Source: Verrucomicrobia bacterium ADurb.Bin006
GTDB lineage: Bacteria; Verrucomicrobiota; Verrucomicrobiia; Limisphaerales; J093
Direction of reading: 5' to 3'
Length of the DNA stretch: 41,600 nucleotides
Assembly: GCA_002071485.1 (NCBI GenBank)
Contig: MWFF01000186.1
Location: 1 to 41,600 of the forward strand
This document shows positions 1 through 7,980 of the stretch, one piece after another. A program made the translations under genes and the position numbers. The notes beneath the pieces are model-generated. The model made no database searches, was not told where the DNA came from, and saw only the letters and a list, made by a program, of their open reading frames with translations. Each line of letters begins with the position of its first letter. Position 1 is the first letter of the stretch.

Positions 1-188
1 GGCTGCGGGTGAGGTATTTCAGCGACGGAGTGGTGCTGGGGTCGCGGAACTACGTGAACGAGGTATTCCGGGAGTTCCGGGATCGGTTTGGGGCGAGGCG
101 GCGTGACGGGGCGCGACCGATGCGGGGCTTGGAAGCGTTGGGGGAGTTGGCGACGATGCGGGATTTGAAGGTGAATGTCGTGGGATAG
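1..188 (+). CDS. REP-associated tyrosine transposase (RAYT), C-terminal end, cut by window edge
   Basis: The open frame runs from the window edge (frame starting at base 3) to a TAG at 186-188, giving about 61 residues. It contains RYFSDGVVLGSRNYVNEVF, then an RFG-x-RRRDGARP stretch, and ends near MRDLKVNVVG. This tail is what I recognise from Verrucomicrobia RAYT proteins (Y1 transposase, TnpA_REP class), where a GS-x-x-FVN-EVF helix is followed by K/R-rDGARp-rG. RAYTs are single-copy domesticated transposases that nick and move REP/REPIN hairpins. The catalytic HUH and Tyr motifs lie upstream of the window and cannot be checked. A REPIN-like structure is present at 10824-10899. Identity rests on remembered family resemblance only. 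Confidence 0.72.
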   Translation, partial: LRVRYFSDGVVLGSRNYVNEVFREFRDRFGARRRDGARPMRGLEALGELATMRDLKVNVVG

Positions 189-466
189 AGAAAGAGACAG
201 GTTCTTAATTTGACAGTGGTTTGTCGAGATCATCGCACGCCTACAACGCACCAAACCACGCCAATTGATAAGCGTTATTTCCAACCTCAACAACAGCAAC
301 CCTTCAGGAATTTAAATGAAATAACCTTGCAGGTAGCGATCGCGTTTTTTGCCAGTATTTACCGAGTGATTATTGAGTTATGGCCAGTTTCAACCCGTCT
401 GGCAACGGGTCTGGCTGGCGTCTCCCCTGGATTCTGCAACTCGTTGAAAAACAACTTGTTTGGAGT
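189..466. other. gene-free, relatively AT-rich intergenic stretch
   Basis: I see no convincing gene here. The base composition is visibly more AT-rich than the flanks. The only structure found is a small hairpin at 392-409 (ACCCGT, six-base loop, ACGGGT) without a U tract. The stretch lies between the RAYT stop codon and the 3' end of tRNA-Cys. Confidence 0.5.
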
Positions 467-541
<75 letters not shown>

Positions 542-600
542 GCCGTGACAGACCGAAGGTAAAACGGCTGCGCGCGGGCGCAAGTCTTAAATGCCCAGGT

Positions 601-1677
601 TCAAGTCTTGAGCGCGGCGAGCCGGCGCTGAACGTCATCGGCAATCAGAGGCTCGATCAGACAGTCGAGGTCGCCGTCCATGACGGCAGAAAGGTTGTAG
701 ACACTCAACTCGATGCGGTGGTCGGTGACGCGGTTCTGAGAGAAGTTGTAGGTGCGAATTTTCTCGTTGCGTTCGCCGGTGCCGACCTGGGCGCGGCGTT
801 GGGCGGCGTACTTGGCGTTTTCGGCGGCGACGCGTTGGTCGAGGAGCCTCGATCGGAGAACCTTGAGGGCTTTGGCCTTGTTCTTCTGCTGGGAGCGTTC
901 GTCGGAGCAACGAACGATCGTGCCGGTGGGCTTGTGCACGAGTTGCACCGCGGAATCCGTGGTGTTAACGCCCTGTCCGCCCGGGCCGGAGGCGCGGCAG
1001 ACGGTGAATTCGAGATCGGCGTCGTTGAGTTCGATGTCGACTTCCTCGGCTTCAGGCAGGACGGCGACGGTGGCGGTGCTGGTATGGATGCGTCCTTGGG
1101 CTTCGGTGGCAGGGACGCGCTGGACGCGATGGACGCCGCTCTCGTATTTGAGGCGTTTGAAGACGTCCGTGCCTGTGACGCTGAAGACGACCTCCCTCAA
1201 ACCGCCAAGGTCGGAGCCGCTGGCGTCGATGGTCTCGATTTTCCAGCCTTGGATCTCGGCGTATCGGCTGAACATGCGATAGAGATCGGCGGCGAAGAGC
1301 GCGGACTCGGCCCCTCCGGCCCCGGCACGGATCTCGACGATGGTATTGCGAGAGTCGGAGGGGTCGGGGGGGATGATGCCCGCCTGGACTTTTTGCGCCA
1401 TGCGCTGGGCCTCGGGTTCGAGGCGGGCGATTTCGTCCTGGGCCATCCTGACCAGTTCCGGGTCGGTCTCCGCGGCGAGGAGGGCGCGGTTGGCGTCGAG
1501 TTCGGCAAGGGCATTGAGGTAAGCCGTCCCCTGGTCCTGGAGGTTTTTGAGCCGGGAATGTTCGCGCGCCAGTTCCTGGGTACGCTGGGTGTTGGTGAAG
1601 ACCTTGGGATCGCTCAAGGCGCTCTCGATCTCGGCAAGGCGCTGGTTAAACTGCGCGATGTACGGGCGTAAGTCCAT
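601..1677 (-). CDS. prfA: peptide chain release factor 1
   Basis: RF1 recognises UAA and UAG in the ribosomal A site and triggers hydrolysis of peptidyl-tRNA. The protein shows an N-terminal helical domain, the codon-reading PxT-type motif in RVPATEAQGRIHTS and the catalytic GGQ in ASGPGGQGVNTTDS. The PAT rather than SPF motif marks RF1, not RF2. The frame can be extended to an ATG at 1692 (MSMLSMDL...). I chose the ATG at 1677 because it places GGQ at residues 233-235, the same numbers as in E. coli RF1, and because 1672-1725 is a dispersed repeat, so the five extra residues would be repeat-encoded. The predicted length is 358 residues. No good Shine-Dalgarno site is visible. rpmE lies just upstream on the same strand, a frequent pairing, but a terminator separates them. 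Confidence 0.96.
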   Translation of the reverse strand: MDLRPYIAQFNQRLAEIESALSDPKVFTNTQRTQELAREHSRLKNLQDQGTAYLNALAELDANRALLAAETDPELVRMAQDEIARLEPEAQRMAQKVQAGIIPPDPSDSRNTIVEIRAGAGGAESALFAADLYRMFSRYAEIQGWKIETIDASGSDLGGLREVVFSVTGTDVFKRLKYESGVHRVQRVPATEAQGRIHTSTATVAVLPEAEEVDIELNDADLEFTVCRASGPGGQGVNTTDSAVQLVHKPTGTIVRCSDERSQQKNKAKALKVLRSRLLDQRVAAENAKYAAQRRAQVGTGERNEKIRTYNFSQNRVTDHRIELSVYNLSAVMDGDLDCLIEPLIADDVQRRLAALKT

Positions 1678-1725
1678 GGAGAGCATCGACATTCAACGAC
1701 TTAATGCACATGGGGACCGTGGACC
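1672..1725 (+). repeat. dispersed ~55-bp element, copy 1 (covers prfA start)
   Basis: The element starts GTCCATGGAGAGCATCGAC and ends GGGGACCGTGGACC. Its ends are inverted repeats (GTCCATGG against CCGTGGAC with one G-T wobble). Related copies lie at 10763-10819 and 21750-21805, with a left-truncated copy at 10594-10632. Read in the plus direction it gives MESIDIQRLNAHGDRGP. On the minus strand, the CCATGG at its left end contains the chosen prfA start codon. No function is known to me. Confidence 0.75.
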
Positions 1726-1728
1726 AGG

Positions 1729-1791
1729 AACGTTCAACGTCCAACGTTCAACTAGCAACGGTCAACCATGAACCATCAACCATCAACCGGG
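1729..1791 (+). repeat. array of nine 7-bp units beginning with AAC
   Basis: Nine contiguous 7-mers, all beginning with AAC: AACGTTC, AACGTCC, AACGTTC, AACTAGC, AACGGTC, AACCATG, AACCATC, AACCATC and AACCGGG. The array follows the dispersed element copy 1 by three bases. Similar arrays follow the copies at 10594 and 21750. Confidence 0.85.
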
Positions 1792-1802
1792 AGAGACAGG
1801 CT

Positions 1803-1845
1803 CAGAAAAAGAGTCCGCCCGTTCGGCGGGAAGCCGGACGGGCGG
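1803..1845 (-). terminator. Rho-independent terminator of rpmE
   Basis: A strong hairpin spans 1815-1845: an outer stem CCGCCCGT/ACGGGCGG, a single mismatch, an inner stem CGGC/GCCG and a GGGAA loop. On the minus strand it is followed by a T-rich tail (ACTCTTTTTC). It lies 16 bp after the rpmE stop codon. Confidence 0.85.
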
Positions 1846-1860
1846 AGGCTCGGCAAAAGG

Positions 1861-2115
1861 CTAACGTTTTCTTTTCTTGGACGCAGCGGCGGCGGCGATG
1901 GCGTCCTGGGCTGCCTTGGTCTTGGCCATGCGCTGTTGGAACTTGTCCACGCGTCCGGCGGTGTCGACGAACTTCTGCTGGCCCGTGTAGAAGGGGTGGC
2001 AGACATTGCAGATGCCGAGGACGATGACCGGTCGGGTCGACCGGGTCTTGAAACTATTGCCGCAAGCGCATCGCACCTCGGCTTCCTGATACTTCGGATG
2101 AATCCCGTCACGCAT
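1861..2115 (-). CDS. rpmE: 50S ribosomal protein L31 (bL31), zinc-binding type
   Basis: This 84-residue protein begins [16 protein letters not shown], the classic bL31 opening. It carries a CxC pair (residues about 16-18) and a later CNVC pair just before [17 protein letters not shown]. These cysteines form the zinc site that defines the C+ form of L31. The C-terminus is a basic, Ala/Lys-rich tail ([11 protein letters not shown]), longer than the roughly 70-residue E. coli protein. Transcription ends at the hairpin at 1803-1845. prfA follows on the same strand after the repeat. No Shine-Dalgarno site is evident before the ATG at 2115. Confidence 0.96.
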   Translation of the reverse strand: MRDGIHPKYQEAEVRCACGNSFKTRSTRPVIVLGICNVCHPFYTGQQKFVDTAGRVDKFQQRMAKTKAAQDAIAAAAASKKRKR

Positions 2116-2172
2116 ACGTTAAAGACTGAGAACCATACCGGTCGCCGGGCGGCTGGCAAGCGCGAAAATCGG

Positions 2173-2201
2173 TTGACGCGAGGCGGGTGCGTCGATATTT
2201 T
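2173..2201 (+). promoter_or_regulatory. sigma70-type promoter of tRNA-Asn
   Basis: TTGACG at 2173-2178, a 17-bp spacer and TATTTT at 2196-2201. Expected initiation near 2208 would leave a leader of about 8 bases before the tRNA at 2217. Position and spacing fit; there is no experimental support. Confidence 0.65.
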
Positions 2202-2216
2202 ATGCGCTCTCTGAGT

Positions 2217-2291
2217 TCCAGAGTAGCTCAATGGTAGAGCAGCCGGCTGTTAACCGGCGGGTTAGAGGTTCGAGCCCTCTCTCTGGAGCCA
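2217..2291 (+). tRNA. tRNA-Asn (GTT)
   Basis: Full cloverleaf: acceptor TCCAGAG/CTCTGGA, D stem GCTC/GAGC, anticodon stem GCCGG/CCGGC around CTGTTAA (anticodon GTT), T arm AGAGG-TTCGAGC-CCTCT, discriminator G and an encoded CCA at 2289-2291. Confidence 0.97.
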
Positions 2292-2359
2292 ATTCCTCCG
2301 GCCTTTCGGCGCCAGCAACACCCTGGACTGCAAGAGTCTCACGGCCCGATAACCGGAGG

Positions 2360-2790
2360 GGGTGATCCGGCGGGAATTCGAAGTTGATCGGGCGATCCTT
2401 CTGACGCTGATGCACCGGTTGGGAAAGTCCACGGTCGGCGGGGGAGGTCACTTGGGTTGGCAGAGCGAGGACTCGCTCGGTGACCGCGACGCAGCCGGCG
2501 AGTTCGGGCATGGTGTTTGTGCAGTGCCACCAGGTCTCGAGCGCTTGGGACGGGTGCATGACCAGCTTGCCCAGCGCGTTGGTCGGATAGTGTTGCTCGA
2601 AGAAGGTCAGAATCTCGCGTGCGAAGGGCAGCGCGGTGTTCTGCAGGAAGTCGCGGTCGAGCGTGTGGTCGAAGTAATCGAGCAGTCCTCTTGCGTAGTC
2701 TCAGTGCCCTGTGCGCCATAGGGGTGTGAAATATGCGGGGTAGCGCTGCGCTTTTGTGTTGGTCTCGGCACATCATTTCCGCATCCCGAT
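2360..2790 (-). pseudogene. remnant of a DUF5703-like (putative glycoside hydrolase) gene
   Basis: On the minus strand, from 2700 downward, one frame reads DYARGLLDYFDHTLDRDF, then LPFAREILTFFEQHYP, then HPSQALETWWHCTNTMPELA and VTERVLALP. This is what I recognise as the C-terminal alpha-helical barrel of large DUF5703-type secreted proteins of Verrucomicrobia and Planctomycetes (consensus PAQALETW...NPMPEIAGL). A stop codon lies immediately upstream at 2701-2703, and the apparent continuation (HTPYGAQGTET) is in another frame. Nothing recognisable follows beyond about 2440. The N-terminal bulk is missing, so this is a truncated, frameshifted remnant. It sits directly downstream of the GH106 gene on the same strand. 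Family assignment is from memory. Confidence 0.6.
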
Positions 2791-2793
2791 GCG

Positions 2794-5700
2794 TCATCGA
2801 ACGGCCCGCAGCGTTACCGGACCGAGCAGGCCGGATGGTTCAAGAGGCGAGCTGGCCGTGTAGTCGCCTGCGGCGGTTGTGAAGGTGTAGCGGCCGGCCG
2901 CATGCGGGACGCCGCCAAGCAAGCCGGACTTCCACTCGAGTTGTCGGACCGCCTTGTGCGCGGGTTGTTGGTCTCCGATCAACCGGTTGACCCAGGTGTT
3001 GACGATCGTGATTTCGAGGAGATTGCCCGTGGGACGCAGCAGGTCGGCAGGGAAGTCGACGCGGAACGGGGAAGTCAAGGCAATACCCAGGTCTTTCCCG
3101 TTGAGCTTCACGCCCGCCAGCTTGTGGACAATCCCCAGGTCCAGAACGACGCGCTCCGCGTCCGACAGGTCGTGCGGGCGGTTGACGGTCTTGCGGTAGA
3201 CGGCCTGGCCCGAGTAGTAGCGGATGCCTTCGTCTGCGTGTTTGTCCCATCGGAGCAGAGTGTCGAAGGCAACCGGCTTGGCAGGGCCGCCCCAGGCGGG
3301 ATCAAACGTCACTTCATAGAGTCCATCCAGTGTCGCCAGGATCGTTTCGGCCGAGAAATTCTCGCCCTGGACATTCGCCGCCGTGCCGTTTGCCCGGCGA
3401 TCGAACACAATGAACCAGCTCTCGCACGCGGCGAACTGCAGTGGCACAGACACAATGCCGTCGCGGCTGGTGTAGCGGGGCAGCGAGCGGCGGGCGCCCG
3501 TGATCGGATCCCAGAGTTGAGGGGCGGCGCCGTCTGTACGGAACGCGCACTCGATTGCGACCGGTTCGGCAGTGCGATTGCCCACGAAGAAGATGTCGCG
3601 GGTCGGGGTGCGGCGCTGGTGATAGCGCAGCGGGCCGGTGGTGTCGAAGGCCGGCGGGACACCCCATGTTTTCAGCAACGCGACAGTGGCTTCGTAGCTC
3701 GGGTAAAGGGAGGCTGATCCGGACTTCGGGATGACATTGGTCCAAGGTGCCATCGAGGCGGGCCCCAGGACCCGTGCGGCGCGCCAGTGCGGACCCGTCT
3801 TAGGTTCGCCCTGCCAGGCCTCTTCGGGGTTGTCCGCGACACGCCAGTCGGAGTCGGTGCCCACGAAGAAATCGTCTCCGTTTTCGAACTCGATGTGAAC
3901 GAGTGCGATCAAGCCGGCGGGATTGGGTTCGGACCCGGCATTCGAGGCGGCCACGGCGAGCAGGTTGGTTCCCGGTTTGAGGGCGGGGCGGATATCGACC
4001 TGTTGGATTTCGTTGAAGTTATTGCCTGAGGCGACGGCGACGCCATTGAGCCAGACTTCGAATCCGTTGTCGGCTGTGGCGTGGAGGCGCGCGGTCCGCG
4101 GAGTGCGTCCGCTCTCGAGTTGGAATGTCTTTTGGAAGCAGCGCGTCACGCCGGCTGGGGCGTGTGTGGCGGGATCGTCCTGGGGCGTCCAGATCCAGTG
4201 GCTGCGCTGGTGCATGAGGCTGGGATGGCTGGGCCGTTCCGGGGCGGTTGCCGGGCCGCCCCATACGATCCGGCCTTTCCCATAGGGGCGCTCGACGGCT
4301 GTGTCGGGGACATCGAGTTTGCCCCACATCTTCCGGGCCAGGGCGCGGACGCGAGCATCGCACTGGGGATACTGGGACAGGCTGGGGGACTTGACTGGGG
4401 GATTGCCGAGGATCGTGGCGCCCTTATGAACCAGGTCTTCGAGTTTGGCGAGCAGTTCCGGAGTCATGGTCTCGACGATCGGCAGGACCAAGAGGCGATA
4501 GGTCGTGCCTTCCGGGAAGACGATGCGTCCGTTGTCCGCCTTTGCGCGGGACATGAGGATGCCGGGGCTGACGGCATCGAATCCGTAGGCCTTCTTTTCG
4601 CGGAGCAATCCCTGACCCTCGAAGGCGTCGTCTGGCGGCAGGAAGATGTGCGGGGCGCCCTCGAGCACCAGGTAGAGGACATCGGCCACCGAGGCACCCT
4701 GACGCAGCATTTGGCCGCAGCGGGCGATGTAATCGTGATATGGGCGGACCATGGGCCAGAAGGTTTGGTGGCGGTGCCAGTGGATGCCGTGCGGTCCCAT
4801 GGCGATGCCTGGTTTGGGGGCGTCGAGACCCAGCGGCTGATGTTGGAACGTGTGAAAGATGAGGTCATTGATTCCCATGGCGAACGCCCAGTCGGTCTGG
4901 TTTTTGAGATCGTTGGGGTTATCCGGGTAACCGTGGCGGGGCGGCGATGTGAAGGCTTCGGCGCGGACGACCGGGCGGCCCATCGTATGGGCGATCGAGG
5001 CCGCCTCGATGCAACTATAGACCGTGTCCACCTCGGCGATCCAAAATTCGCAGGACGGAATGTCGGCGACCGCGCCCAACTCGATGTCGCCGGCGGGGTT
5101 CATGTCGTAGGGCTGATTCGAGTAGTAGAAGCCGTTCTGGTGGGCGTGGCGGCGGATGATGTGCGCGTGGTTTTCGATCACCAGCTCCTGGGCTGTCTTG
5201 CGCAAATCCCAGAGAAAACGCTCGGTGTTCTCGCGCGAGCCGACGATCAGCCCCGTGTAGGCGGGGAAGAACGGTTGTGGATCGTAACCGCGCCGGCGTT
5301 GGAACTCGGCGCGAAACCGGGCTGACCAGTTCTGGGAACTCATCTCCCAACTGTCGAGGTGCAGAGCTGTCCAGCCGCGTCCGGGACGCCGTGGGCCGAC
5401 CTGTTCGAGCAGCTTCTTGTGGAACTGGTCAAAGTGGAAAGCGAATGCCGCTGCGTCGAATTTGTCGGTCTCGAAGCCGTGTCCGGGCGTGGGGGCTGGG
5501 CGGGTGGTTGCCCCGGTGCTTCGGGCGGCGAATCGCATCACTGTCCAATCGCCTGGCGGGACAGTCCAGTCGAGCGAGCCGTCGGTGCGCAAGCGCGTTG
5601 TCAGATCGAGAACCTGGTTCAGGTCAATGATGGCGCCTGCGGGCGGTTCGCTGTGGCTGGCCGGGGCCGGGATGAAGCGCGGCACGTGTTTCCAAATCGA

Positions 5701-6324
5701 GTAGGGCTGCGTCTCATAGAGCGTCTTGACGGCCAGATTCTCCGGCGGTTCGGTCGCAGCCGGCGTCGGAAACGCCAGGACAGCCACATCCGCGTGCCAA
5801 GCGTCGCGCTGGGCGGCTAGGTCGGGCGACAGGCCGGCGAATTGGGATGGGGCGCGCGGGGGAGGAACCGGGAGAATGGCGGTGCACGGGGCGGGGCCGA
5901 CGACCCGGACCGAGCTGGCGCAGAGGTGCTGCATCGAGCGGGGTGGATCGATCCAGGGACCGCCGGCACCGCTCCAGCCGGGGCCGGTGCCGAGGATGAT
6001 CTCCATGCCGAGCCGGTCTGCCGTGCGGACGGCGTGGGCGAAATTCTCCTGCCAGATCGGGCTCATGAAATCGACCGGGCCGCGGGGCACGCCGATGTTG
6101 ACTTCGAGGAATAGGGCCTTGCGCAAGCCGGCCTGGTGCATGCATTCCAGGTCGGCCGTCATCGCCTCGCGGTCCTGGTTGCCGTCCATGAAGTACCAGT
6201 AAGCGCCCGGTCGGGCCGAATCGGGCGGGTTGGCGAAGTCCTTTGCCAAATCCTGCGCGAGGCTCATCACTCCGATGAACGTGCCGAGGAGCGGCGAAAG
6301 GAGGGAGGTTGTGGTGTGACGCAT
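2794..6324 (-). CDS. large secreted glycoside hydrolase, GH106 (alpha-L-rhamnosidase)-like
   Basis: This protein of about 1176 residues should cleave a sugar, most likely alpha-L-rhamnose, from plant or microbial polysaccharide outside the cytoplasm. The N-terminal region has the GH106 block: RPGAYWYFMDG, then ALFLEVNIGVPRGPVDFMSP, then TGPGWSGAGGPW. Further on come ALHLDSWEMSSQNW and GYDPQPFFPAYTGLIVGSRE. Later segments contain jelly-roll-like stretches (ATADNGFEVWLNGVAVASG; DLGIVHKLAGVKLNGKDLG), usual for this family. The length fits GH106 (about 1100-1200). The frame extends to an ATG at 6456. I prefer the ATG at 6324 because it gives a clear signal peptide (MRHTTTSLLSPLLGTFIGV, cleavage after SLA). 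A DUF5703-like remnant follows. Substrate is inferred from family only. Confidence 0.85.
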   Translation of the reverse strand: MRHTTTSLLSPLLGTFIGVMSLAQDLAKDFANPPDSARPGAYWYFMDGNQDREAMTADLECMHQAGLRKALFLEVNIGVPRGPVDFMSPIWQENFAHAVRTADRLGMEIILGTGPGWSGAGGPWIDPPRSMQHLCASSVRVVGPAPCTAILPVPPPRAPSQFAGLSPDLAAQRDAWHADVAVLAFPTPAATEPPENLAVKTLYETQPYSIWKHVPRFIPAPASHSEPPAGAIIDLNQVLDLTTRLRTDGSLDWTVPPGDWTVMRFAARSTGATTRPAPTPGHGFETDKFDAAAFAFHFDQFHKKLLEQVGPRRPGRGWTALHLDSWEMSSQNWSARFRAEFQRRRGYDPQPFFPAYTGLIVGSRENTERFLWDLRKTAQELVIENHAHIIRRHAHQNGFYYSNQPYDMNPAGDIELGAVADIPSCEFWIAEVDTVYSCIEAASIAHTMGRPVVRAEAFTSPPRHGYPDNPNDLKNQTDWAFAMGINDLIFHTFQHQPLGLDAPKPGIAMGPHGIHWHRHQTFWPMVRPYHDYIARCGQMLRQGASVADVLYLVLEGAPHIFLPPDDAFEGQGLLREKKAYGFDAVSPGILMSRAKADNGRIVFPEGTTYRLLVLPIVETMTPELLAKLEDLVHKGATILGNPPVKSPSLSQYPQCDARVRALARKMWGKLDVPDTAVERPYGKGRIVWGGPATAPERPSHPSLMHQRSHWIWTPQDDPATHAPAGVTRCFQKTFQLESGRTPRTARLHATADNGFEVWLNGVAVASGNNFNEIQQVDIRPALKPGTNLLAVAASNAGSEPNPAGLIALVHIEFENGDDFFVGTDSDWRVADNPEEAWQGEPKTGPHWRAARVLGPASMAPWTNVIPKSGSASLYPSYEATVALLKTWGVPPAFDTTGPLRYHQRRTPTRDIFFVGNRTAEPVAIECAFRTDGAAPQLWDPITGARRSLPRYTSRDGIVSVPLQFAACESWFIVFDRRANGTAANVQGENFSAETILATLDGLYEVTFDPAWGGPAKPVAFDTLLRWDKHADEGIRYYSGQAVYRKTVNRPHDLSDAERVVLDLGIVHKLAGVKLNGKDLGIALTSPFRVDFPADLLRPTGNLLEITIVNTWVNRLIGDQQPAHKAVRQLEWKSGLLGGVPHAAGRYTFTTAAGDYTASSPLEPSGLLGPVTLRAVR

Positions 6325-6556
6325 TCTCCGCCGCGGAGCGTGCGGTACGATCGAGAGGAAGGGCGCGGACATGGTTCGATTTGTTGGAAAGGTAGTGAGC
6401 ATGCGCGTACGGTGCCAGTCGAATCGGCGTCGTTGTCGGTGGGTGGGCGAGGGCATGTCGCATCTGTCGAATTCTCCAATCCCCGCATCGACATTGGCAT
6501 GGTGGTCAAGGATGCGGCGCGGACGGCCTCATTTCTGACTCGAAAGAGGGCTATAG

Positions 6557-6682
6557 GTGCTGCACCTGGGCGCGGGACCCGGGCGCGCCGACAAGATGCA
6601 CAGTCGCTTCGACGCGTTTCTTGATTGGCTCGAGGGGCGCGGGTATGCGTGCGTGCGTGTGGATGAGTTGCTAACGCGTTGA
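6557..6682 (+). pseudogene. 3' tail of a polysaccharide deacetylase gene
   Basis: The plus strand reads VLHLGAGPGRADKMHSRFD, then LDWLEGRGYACVRVDELLTR and a TGA at 6680-6682. This matches the end of NodB-type polysaccharide deacetylases (…LLHxGxxPxRxDK…Lxx-GYxFVxxDELL). A TAG stop lies directly upstream at 6554-6556 and no catalytic NodB motifs are found before it. It is a 41-codon remnant. Its stop overlaps the last codons of galM on the other strand. Confidence 0.55.
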
Positions 6683-7822
6683 GAAACGGAAGACGGTGGT
6701 GGAGCGAAAGGTTTGGCCGGGACGCAACACGACCGATGGGAAATGCGGTTCATTGACCGAGTCGGGGTAGTGCTGAGTCTCGAGGCAGAAGCCGGCGTGG
6801 CGCGGGTACTTGACGCCGCCAGTGCCCACGATCGAGCCGTCGAGGTGATTGGCGGTATAGAGCTGAGCGCCCGGCTCGGTGGTCATCGCTTCGAGCACGC
6901 GCCCGCCTGACGGCTCATAGACCGTGGCGGCCAGGGCGAGGGATTGGCCGCCGCTGCGGAGGACGAAGTTGTGGTCGTAGCCGCCGGGTTTGAGCCCGGT
7001 TTGGGCGGCGCGCGCGCCGATGGTTGTGGCCTGAGTGAAATCGAGCGGGGTGCCCTTGACCGTGCGAATCTCGCCGGTCGGGATGAGGGCATCATCGCAA
7101 GGCGTATAGAAATCGGCGGCGAGGGTCAGTTCGTGTCCGAGCACGTCGCCGGCCCCGGCCAGGTTGAAGTAGCTATGGTTGGTCAGGTTGACAGGGGTCG
7201 GCTTGTCGGTTGTGGCCAAGTAATCGATGCGCAGTTCGCTACGGGCGGTCAGCGTGTACCGGACCGTGACCGTGAGGTTGCCGGGATAGCCTTCCTCGCC
7301 GTCGGGGCTCAGGCAGGAGAACTCGACCGTCGCCTCGTCTCGAGTGACTGGGAGCGGCGTCGATGCCCAGACCTTTTTATCGAATCCTTTGGCCCCGCCG
7401 TGGATGTGATTGGGGTTGCTGTTTCTGGTGACGGTGTACTCTTTGCCGTCGATGATGAAGCGGGCATTGGCGATGCGGTTGGCGACGCGCCCGGCGATGG
7501 CGCCGAAGAACGGATGGCCTTTGAGGTAGCGGTCCAGATTGTCGAATCCGAGCACGACATTGCCCGCTTTGCCAGTCCGATCGGGGACCCGGATTTCAGT
7601 GATGATCAACCCGTAATCGGTGACCTTGACCGTCATCCCGCCGCCATTGCGGAGGGTATAGAGCTTGACCGGGGTGCCGTCGGGCATCTGGCCGAACGAG
7701 GAGGTTTCGATGGACATGGCAGGTTGGGGGGCGGATTGCGATTGGGTCGTGGAATCTGAGGCGAGGACGACCGCTGCGGCGAGCGCAGAGGCGAAGGTGC
7801 GAGGCGAGGCCGAAGCTTTCAT
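6671..7822 (-). CDS. galM: aldose 1-epimerase (mutarotase), exported
   Basis: The enzyme interconverts alpha and beta anomers of aldohexoses. The 383 residues carry the GalM pattern: an N-terminal YTLRNGGGMTVKVTDYGLII segment, PFFGAIAGRVANRIANARF (substrate-binding Arg), NHIHGGAKGFDKKVW (catalytic His region), VNLTNHSYFNLAG (second His) and a C-terminal FCLETQHYPDSVN with the catalytic Glu. An N-terminal signal-like segment (FASALAAAVVLASDS) suggests export, fitting the secreted glycosidases around it. The last few codons overlap a decayed deacetylase tail on the plus strand. Confidence 0.94.
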   Translation of the reverse strand: MKASASPRTFASALAAAVVLASDSTTQSQSAPQPAMSIETSSFGQMPDGTPVKLYTLRNGGGMTVKVTDYGLIITEIRVPDRTGKAGNVVLGFDNLDRYLKGHPFFGAIAGRVANRIANARFIIDGKEYTVTRNSNPNHIHGGAKGFDKKVWASTPLPVTRDEATVEFSCLSPDGEEGYPGNLTVTVRYTLTARSELRIDYLATTDKPTPVNLTNHSYFNLAGAGDVLGHELTLAADFYTPCDDALIPTGEIRTVKGTPLDFTQATTIGARAAQTGLKPGGYDHNFVLRSGGQSLALAATVYEPSGGRVLEAMTTEPGAQLYTANHLDGSIVGTGGVKYPRHAGFCLETQHYPDSVNEPHFPSVVLRPGQTFRSTTVFRFSTR

Positions 7823-7980
7823 TGGTTTGTGTGCGTCTGGTCCTTCGGAAACACTTTCGGAGGGAGGGTAGAGCAGATGGGAGATTGCTCACAAGCCCCA
7901 AACGCGACAGCGGGATTCGATCTGGAATCACGATTCAGAGTGGGATTAAGAGCAGGATTCGAATAGGGTGATTTGAAGGT

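Noticed and set aside
392..409. Terminator of tRNA-Cys
   Set aside because: The 6-bp hairpin lacks a U tract on either strand and is about 60 bases away.
1729..1791. CRISPR array
   Set aside because: Units are 7 bp with no spacers and there are no cas genes nearby.
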